Part shown: positions 60,095 to 64,000 of the stretch, piece by piece
Layout: the number at the start of each line of letters is the position of its first letter
Position numbering within the stretch: position 1 is the first letter of the stretch
DNA from: Clostridia bacterium
Lineage (GTDB): Bacteria > Bacillota > Clostridia > Christensenellales > Aristaeellaceae
NCBI GenBank assembly: GCA_017936375.1
Contig: JAGBFR010000010.1
Span: forward strand, 60,153 to 124,152
Length of the DNA stretch: 64,000 bases
Direction of reading: 5' to 3'
Notes under the pieces: model-generated
Databases searched by the model: none
What the model saw: the letters and a program-made list of their open reading frames with translations, nothing else
What the model was told of the DNA's origin: nothing
Translations under genes and position numbers: made by a program

Positions 60095-61960
60095 CTATGA
60101 CAGATCAAGCAGCGGCGCATACGGCCCCGCCGCCGGGGAGCGATGAAGCAGCGAAAGGAACGGCCTGCCCAGCGCCGCCTCGGCGAGGATGAGCGCCCGG
60201 TCCGCCGCGCTGCCCAGCTGCGGCAGGCTGCCGTCCGGATGCGCGCACAGGAAGGTATGCGGCGCGCTGAGCGGGAGGAGCTCAGCGGCTTTGTCTGTTT
60301 GGCTTGAGAAAGGAAGAAACAGCGCCTCCAGCGGATCGGCTCTCTCTGCGGTGAGGGCGGATGAGACGCAGGCGCGCTGCATCAGGCGGCCCAGCGCCGT
60401 GTTATCTGCCAGGACGGGCAGGCTGCATATGCGCGACTCAATCTGCGCGGGCAGCGGGCGCAGGCTGGCGTCGCAGTCGCCCATGTGCTCGCGCAGGTAT
60501 TGCGCGGCGGCAAGCGCGCAGGCTGCGTCGGCCGGAGTAAGGGGATGGCCGGGCAGCGCCTCAAGCCTTTTGAGCGTGCGCCGGGCGGCCTCGTCCGGCT
60601 CGAGCAGGCCGAGCATGCAGCCCGCGCAGTCGCAGAGCATCATGTGGGGCGCGGGTGCCGGTTCGTCCGCCGCCTGCAGAAAGGCGCTCTTTGCCATGGA
60701 GAGCAGGCGGCTTTGCTCGATGTCGGAGAGGGGGATGCGCTCCCGGACCGGGGAAGCGAGCGCGCGCAGCAGCAGCGGCGCGGCGGCAAAGAGAAGCGCG
60801 ACGCTGGTCATCGCGGCCAGCGCGTGATTTCCCCGCAGCGCAGCAGCAAAGAGAAGCGCGCCGGACGCTGCGCACAGCCCTCCGCCGGCCATGAATTCAG
60901 GCAGCTCGACGCGAAAGAGAGCCGAGCGCGCAAGCAGGCGGCGCAGCAGCGCATCCATAGAGAGCAGGGCGCAGACGGGCAGAAGGGAAAGACGCACGAG
61001 CGCGCCGGGCAGCAGCTGCGGATGCAGAATGGCGGCGGCCTCCGGCAGCAGCGCGGCGATCGCGGCAAGCATAGGCTGCCCCTGATGCGCTGCGATAAAG
61101 AGCAGGACGAGCCGAAGGAGCGGGAGCAGCGCGTCAAACCGCGCAAGAGGATCGCGGCAGGAGGGCGAGAGGGCGGCTGAAAACGCCTCGCGCAGGCGGG
61201 TAATCGGCATATCCGGCGCGGATGGAGGGGGCAGGAGCACGCAGCAGTCCCGCGCGACGGGGCAGCGGGACGGAAGTGCGCCGACGGAGAGTCCCTCGAG
61301 CGCCTTGCGGGAGAGCATCAGCGCCAGGGTATTTGCCGGGTCGGCCAGATCGAGACGAAGCAGATGAAGCGCCCGCGCCGCCCGCAGCGGGGAGAGGGAA
61401 AAGCCCGTGCGCAGCAGGCGGCAGAGCAGCGGCTCGCCGCCCCGCCGGGGCAGGAGAGCGCGCCCGGCCAGACAGGGAGCGCCGCAGGCGTGAAGCGCTT
61501 CCTGCAGGCGCGCGGGGGTATCCGGCATACAGGCAGCCCCGCAGGAGAGCAGAAGGACGTCGCCTGCGCGCCCTTTGAGGGAGGCGGGCGAGACGGTCGC
61601 CGCGTCAAAGCGCGCATCCGATTTGCCCGTCATGAGGAGCTGCGCGGCGGTCTGCCCCGGGGAGACAGGATGTGACGCGCCCAGATACATCCGCTGCGCA
61701 TCGTCAAAGACGCGGCTGCGCACCAGCAGCATATACCGCCCGGGCGCGCGGCGTTCCATGCTCATCACGCCCGACTGCAGCGTGCGCAGAAGGGCCTCGT
61801 CGCCGGCGGCCTTCAGCGTGCGCGCGTCGGGCAGATCGCACAGGAGCAGCACGGGGCTTTGATTCCTGTGCGTCAGGCGGCGCATGCCGCGCAGGAGGCT
61901 TTCGCAGGCCCGTATATCATCGGGGACTGCCGTATATACGATGAAGGGGGGATGATCCAT
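60095..61960 (-). CDS. Large membrane protein, possibly a degenerate cyclic-glucan-synthase (GT84-GH94) relative
   Basis: A 621-residue Leu/Ala-rich protein. ATG at 61960 follows GGGAGG; an in-frame ATG at 61990 has no ribosome site. Residues 1-210 are soluble, followed by several hydrophobic helices (about 255-400) and a soluble C-terminal part. Its plan faintly follows the GT84 domain, membrane linker and start of GH94 in NdvB-like enzymes: IVYTAVPDDIRACESLLRGM, later LLLCDLPDA, then SDIEQSRLLSMAKSAFLQA. The metal-binding and catalytic motifs I would expect are missing. Function unknown; the resemblance is an impression, not a demonstrated homology. Confidence 0.55.
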   Translation of the reverse strand: MDHPPFIVYTAVPDDIRACESLLRGMRRLTHRNQSPVLLLCDLPDARTLKAAGDEALLRTLQSGVMSMERRAPGRYMLLVRSRVFDDAQRMYLGASHPVSPGQTAAQLLMTGKSDARFDAATVSPASLKGRAGDVLLLSCGAACMPDTPARLQEALHACGAPCLAGRALLPRRGGEPLLCRLLRTGFSLSPLRAARALHLLRLDLADPANTLALMLSRKALEGLSVGALPSRCPVARDCCVLLPPPSAPDMPITRLREAFSAALSPSCRDPLARFDALLPLLRLVLLFIAAHQGQPMLAAIAALLPEAAAILHPQLLPGALVRLSLLPVCALLSMDALLRRLLARSALFRVELPEFMAGGGLCAASGALLFAAALRGNHALAAMTSVALLFAAAPLLLRALASPVRERIPLSDIEQSRLLSMAKSAFLQAADEPAPAPHMMLCDCAGCMLGLLEPDEAARRTLKRLEALPGHPLTPADAACALAAAQYLREHMGDCDASLRPLPAQIESRICSLPVLADNTALGRLMQRACVSSALTAERADPLEALFLPFSSQTDKAAELLPLSAPHTFLCAHPDGSLPQLGSAADRALILAEAALGRPFLSLLHRSPAAGPYAPLLDLS

Positions 61961-62173
61961 GGCGCGTCGCCTCCCGTAGATTGGCCGCATGGACGCGGAT
62001 ACGGGCAGGATGCCCGGCGGCGGCGCGCATCATGCGCCGACTGACCGGCATGAAAAAACGGCGAAGGGGAAAGTGATGCGGGAATAACCGGAGGACGACC
62101 TGCATATCTTTGAAAAATGCGGGAAAAATCATGTAAAACCCGGAAAAAAGGACAATCACAGCCGGATTGAGGA

Positions 62174-62202
62174 TTGAACTTCGCCCGTATCCATGCTATA
62201 AT
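62174..62202 (+). promoter_or_regulatory. Promoter of tig-clpP
   Basis: TTGAAC (62174-62179), 17-base spacer, TATAAT (62197-62202). The leader contains a CATGATCATCATGATG-type self-complementary stretch (62251-62267) before AGGAGGAGC. The remainder of the 328-base gap 61961-62288 shows no gene. Confidence 0.8.
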
Positions 62203-62288
62203 ATAAGATAGCGTTTTGGGGTTTCCGGGCGCTGTGAGCATGAAACGACGTCATGATCATCATGATGATTTAGGAGGAGCAAAAGATT

Positions 62289-63575
62289 ATGAGCACCACC
62301 GTTGAGAAGATTTCCAGCAATAAGGTCAAGATTTCCTTTGACATCGACGCCGCCAAGTTTGACGAGGCGATGGGCAAGGCCTACCTGAAGGTCCGCGGCC
62401 ATGTGAATATCCCGGGCTTCCGCAAGGGCAAGGCTCCGCGCAAGATGATTGAGAATATGTACGGCGAGGGCGTGTTCTATGACGAGGCCTTCGAGCTGAT
62501 CTTCGACGAGGTCTACGGCCCGGCTGTCGAGGAGCACAAGATCGAGGTCGTCGACCGCCCGAACATCGACATCCAGCAGATTGGCACCGGCAAGAACCTG
62601 CAGTTCACCTGCGAGGTCTTCGTGACCCCGGAGGTCACCCTTGGCCAGTACAAGGGCGTCGCCGTGAAGAAGGAGACCACCCTGGTCACCGACGAGCAGG
62701 TCGACGCGAAGGTTGAGGAAGAGCGCGCCAAGCAGGCGACCGAGGTCGCCGTTGAGGACCGCGCCGTCGCCGAGGGCGACACCGTGAACCTCGACTACTC
62801 CGGCTCCGTGGATGGCGTCGCCTTCGCCGGCGGCACCGCTGAGGGCCAGACCCTGAAGATCGGCTCCCACACCTTCATCCCGGGCTTCGAGGAGCAGATG
62901 GTCGGCATGGCCATCGGCGAGGAGAAGGACCTTGAGGTGACCTTCCCGGAGCAGTACCACTCTGACGAGCTGGCGGGCAAGGCTGCGGTCTTCCACGTGA
63001 AGGTCAACAGCATCACCGAGACCCAGATGCCGGAGCTGGACGATGATTTCGCCAAGGACATCAGCGAGTTTGACACGCTGGATGAATACAAGGCCGACGT
63101 CCGCGCCAAACTGGAGGCTCAGGCCGCCGAGCGCGACAACAACAACTTCACCAACGCCGTGATCGAGGCCGTTCTGGCCAACGCCACCGTGGAGATTCCG
63201 GAGGCCATGATCGAGCGTCAGATTGACTCCATGATGCGCGACTTCGAGTACCGCCTCATGAGCCAGGGCCTGAAGCTGGCGGACTTCATGAAGTACACCG
63301 GCCAGGATGAGAAGCAGTTCCGCGCGGGCTACCGCGTTCAGGCGGAGAAGAGCGTCAAGGCGCATCTGGTTCTCACCGCAATCGAGAAGGCCGAGGGCAT
63401 CGACGCCACCGAGGAGCAGGTTGACGAGCTGATCGCCAAGTTCGCCCCGCAGACCGGCAAGTCCGTTGAGGAGCTCAAGGCCACCTTCTCCGAGGGCGAC
63501 TTCGAGTATTTCAAGGCCGACGCCATCCGCGACAACGCCGTGAAGTTTCTCGTGGACAACGCGCAGGCGGAGTAA
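62289..63575 (+). CDS. tig: Trigger factor (ribosome-associated chaperone)
   Basis: A 428-residue protein. The N-terminal ribosome-binding domain has the signature PGFRKGKAPRKMIE, the middle FKBP-type prolyl isomerase domain spans about 155-245 (GDTVNLDYSGSVDGVAF, then FIPGFEEQMVGM), and the C-terminal helical chaperone arms follow. Normal length. AGGAGGAGC precedes the ATG. It lies upstream of clpP, as in many bacteria. Confidence 0.97.
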   Translation: MSTTVEKISSNKVKISFDIDAAKFDEAMGKAYLKVRGHVNIPGFRKGKAPRKMIENMYGEGVFYDEAFELIFDEVYGPAVEEHKIEVVDRPNIDIQQIGTGKNLQFTCEVFVTPEVTLGQYKGVAVKKETTLVTDEQVDAKVEEERAKQATEVAVEDRAVAEGDTVNLDYSGSVDGVAFAGGTAEGQTLKIGSHTFIPGFEEQMVGMAIGEEKDLEVTFPEQYHSDELAGKAAVFHVKVNSITETQMPELDDDFAKDISEFDTLDEYKADVRAKLEAQAAERDNNNFTNAVIEAVLANATVEIPEAMIERQIDSMMRDFEYRLMSQGLKLADFMKYTGQDEKQFRAGYRVQAEKSVKAHLVLTAIEKAEGIDATEEQVDELIAKFAPQTGKSVEELKATFSEGDFEYFKADAIRDNAVKFLVDNAQAE

Positions 63576-63611
63576 TCACGCTGACAGAGTGCAAAAAGGA
63601 GGCGTCTTGCC

Positions 63612-64000
<389 letters not shown>

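Overview
The window is a gene-dense, GC-rich chromosomal segment of an anaerobic, endospore-forming Firmicute, most likely a clostridial (Clostridia) lineage. Sporulation genes are present: a SpoIIGA-like protease directly followed by sigma-E, both dipicolinate synthase subunits and an FtsK/SpoIIIE translocase. A cysteine-specific T-box leader, RNase J, ScpA/ScpB, RecD2 and ComFC are also typical of Firmicutes. Energy metabolism is anaerobic, with a membrane-bound [NiFe] hydrogenase. No tRNA, rRNA, CRISPR array or insertion sequence was seen. Nearly all genes show the same GC-rich codon use. Two short stretches (about 23.6-25.4 kb and 33.9-35.25 kb) are visibly AT-rich and look acquired.

Layout. 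1-5.1 kb: a 2,3-diaminopropionate ammonia-lyase (cut by the left edge) with its XRE-type regulator, divergent from two sodium:neurotransmitter-symporter-family transporters and a methyltransferase. 5.26-19.34 kb: one probable 14-kb operon, bounded by a consensus promoter and an intrinsic terminator. It encodes an Mbh-like (group 4) ion-translocating [NiFe] hydrogenase with all six Hyp maturation proteins embedded in it. The order is L, hypA, hypB, an Mrp-antiporter-like module (A-H), M, J, N, hypF, hypC, hypD, hypE, K. 19.4-23.6 kb: an F420-ligase-family protein, an ECF sigma/anti-sigma pair with a matching ECF-type promoter, and a CPA2 antiporter. 23.7-25.3 kb: AT-rich islet with an XRE repressor and a divergent TM2/SHOCT membrane protein. 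25.4-29.3 kb: a stand-alone dnaK, a 44-residue membrane peptide gene, and the T-box-controlled cysS.

29.3-33.9 kb: spoIIGA-sigE, an M50 protease, scpA-scpB and a zinc-ribbon MscL. 33.9-35.3 kb: second AT-rich islet (ribbon-helix-helix regulator plus three small envelope proteins). 35.3-43.7 kb: dipicolinate synthase A/B, a secreted DUF3298-like protein, ftsK/spoIIIE, a HisRS of archaeal/eukaryotic flavour, an RseC-like protein and thioredoxin. 44-52.4 kb: RNase J, YlbF family, MltG, U32 peptidase, RecD2, ComFC, then a roughly 220-nt structured non-coding RNA (raiA-like by position) ahead of a small zinc-ribbon protein. 52.6-57.9 kb: a MacAB-like exporter with two different adaptor genes flanking the ATPase/permease. 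58-64 kb: an rRNA methyltransferase, threonine ammonia-lyase, an odd membrane protein that may be a decayed cyclic-glucan-synthase relative, trigger factor, and the start of clpP.

The hydrogenase locus is the strongest biological unit. It should couple ferredoxin oxidation to H2 formation and ion pumping. Its gene order, the absence of a C-terminal tail on the large subunit (and of any tail-cleaving protease gene), the displaced NuoC-like subunit and the enlarged MrpD-like subunit are its unusual points. The best non-protein find is the structured RNA at 51.84-52.06 kb, whose predicted 5' end pairs with its 3' end.
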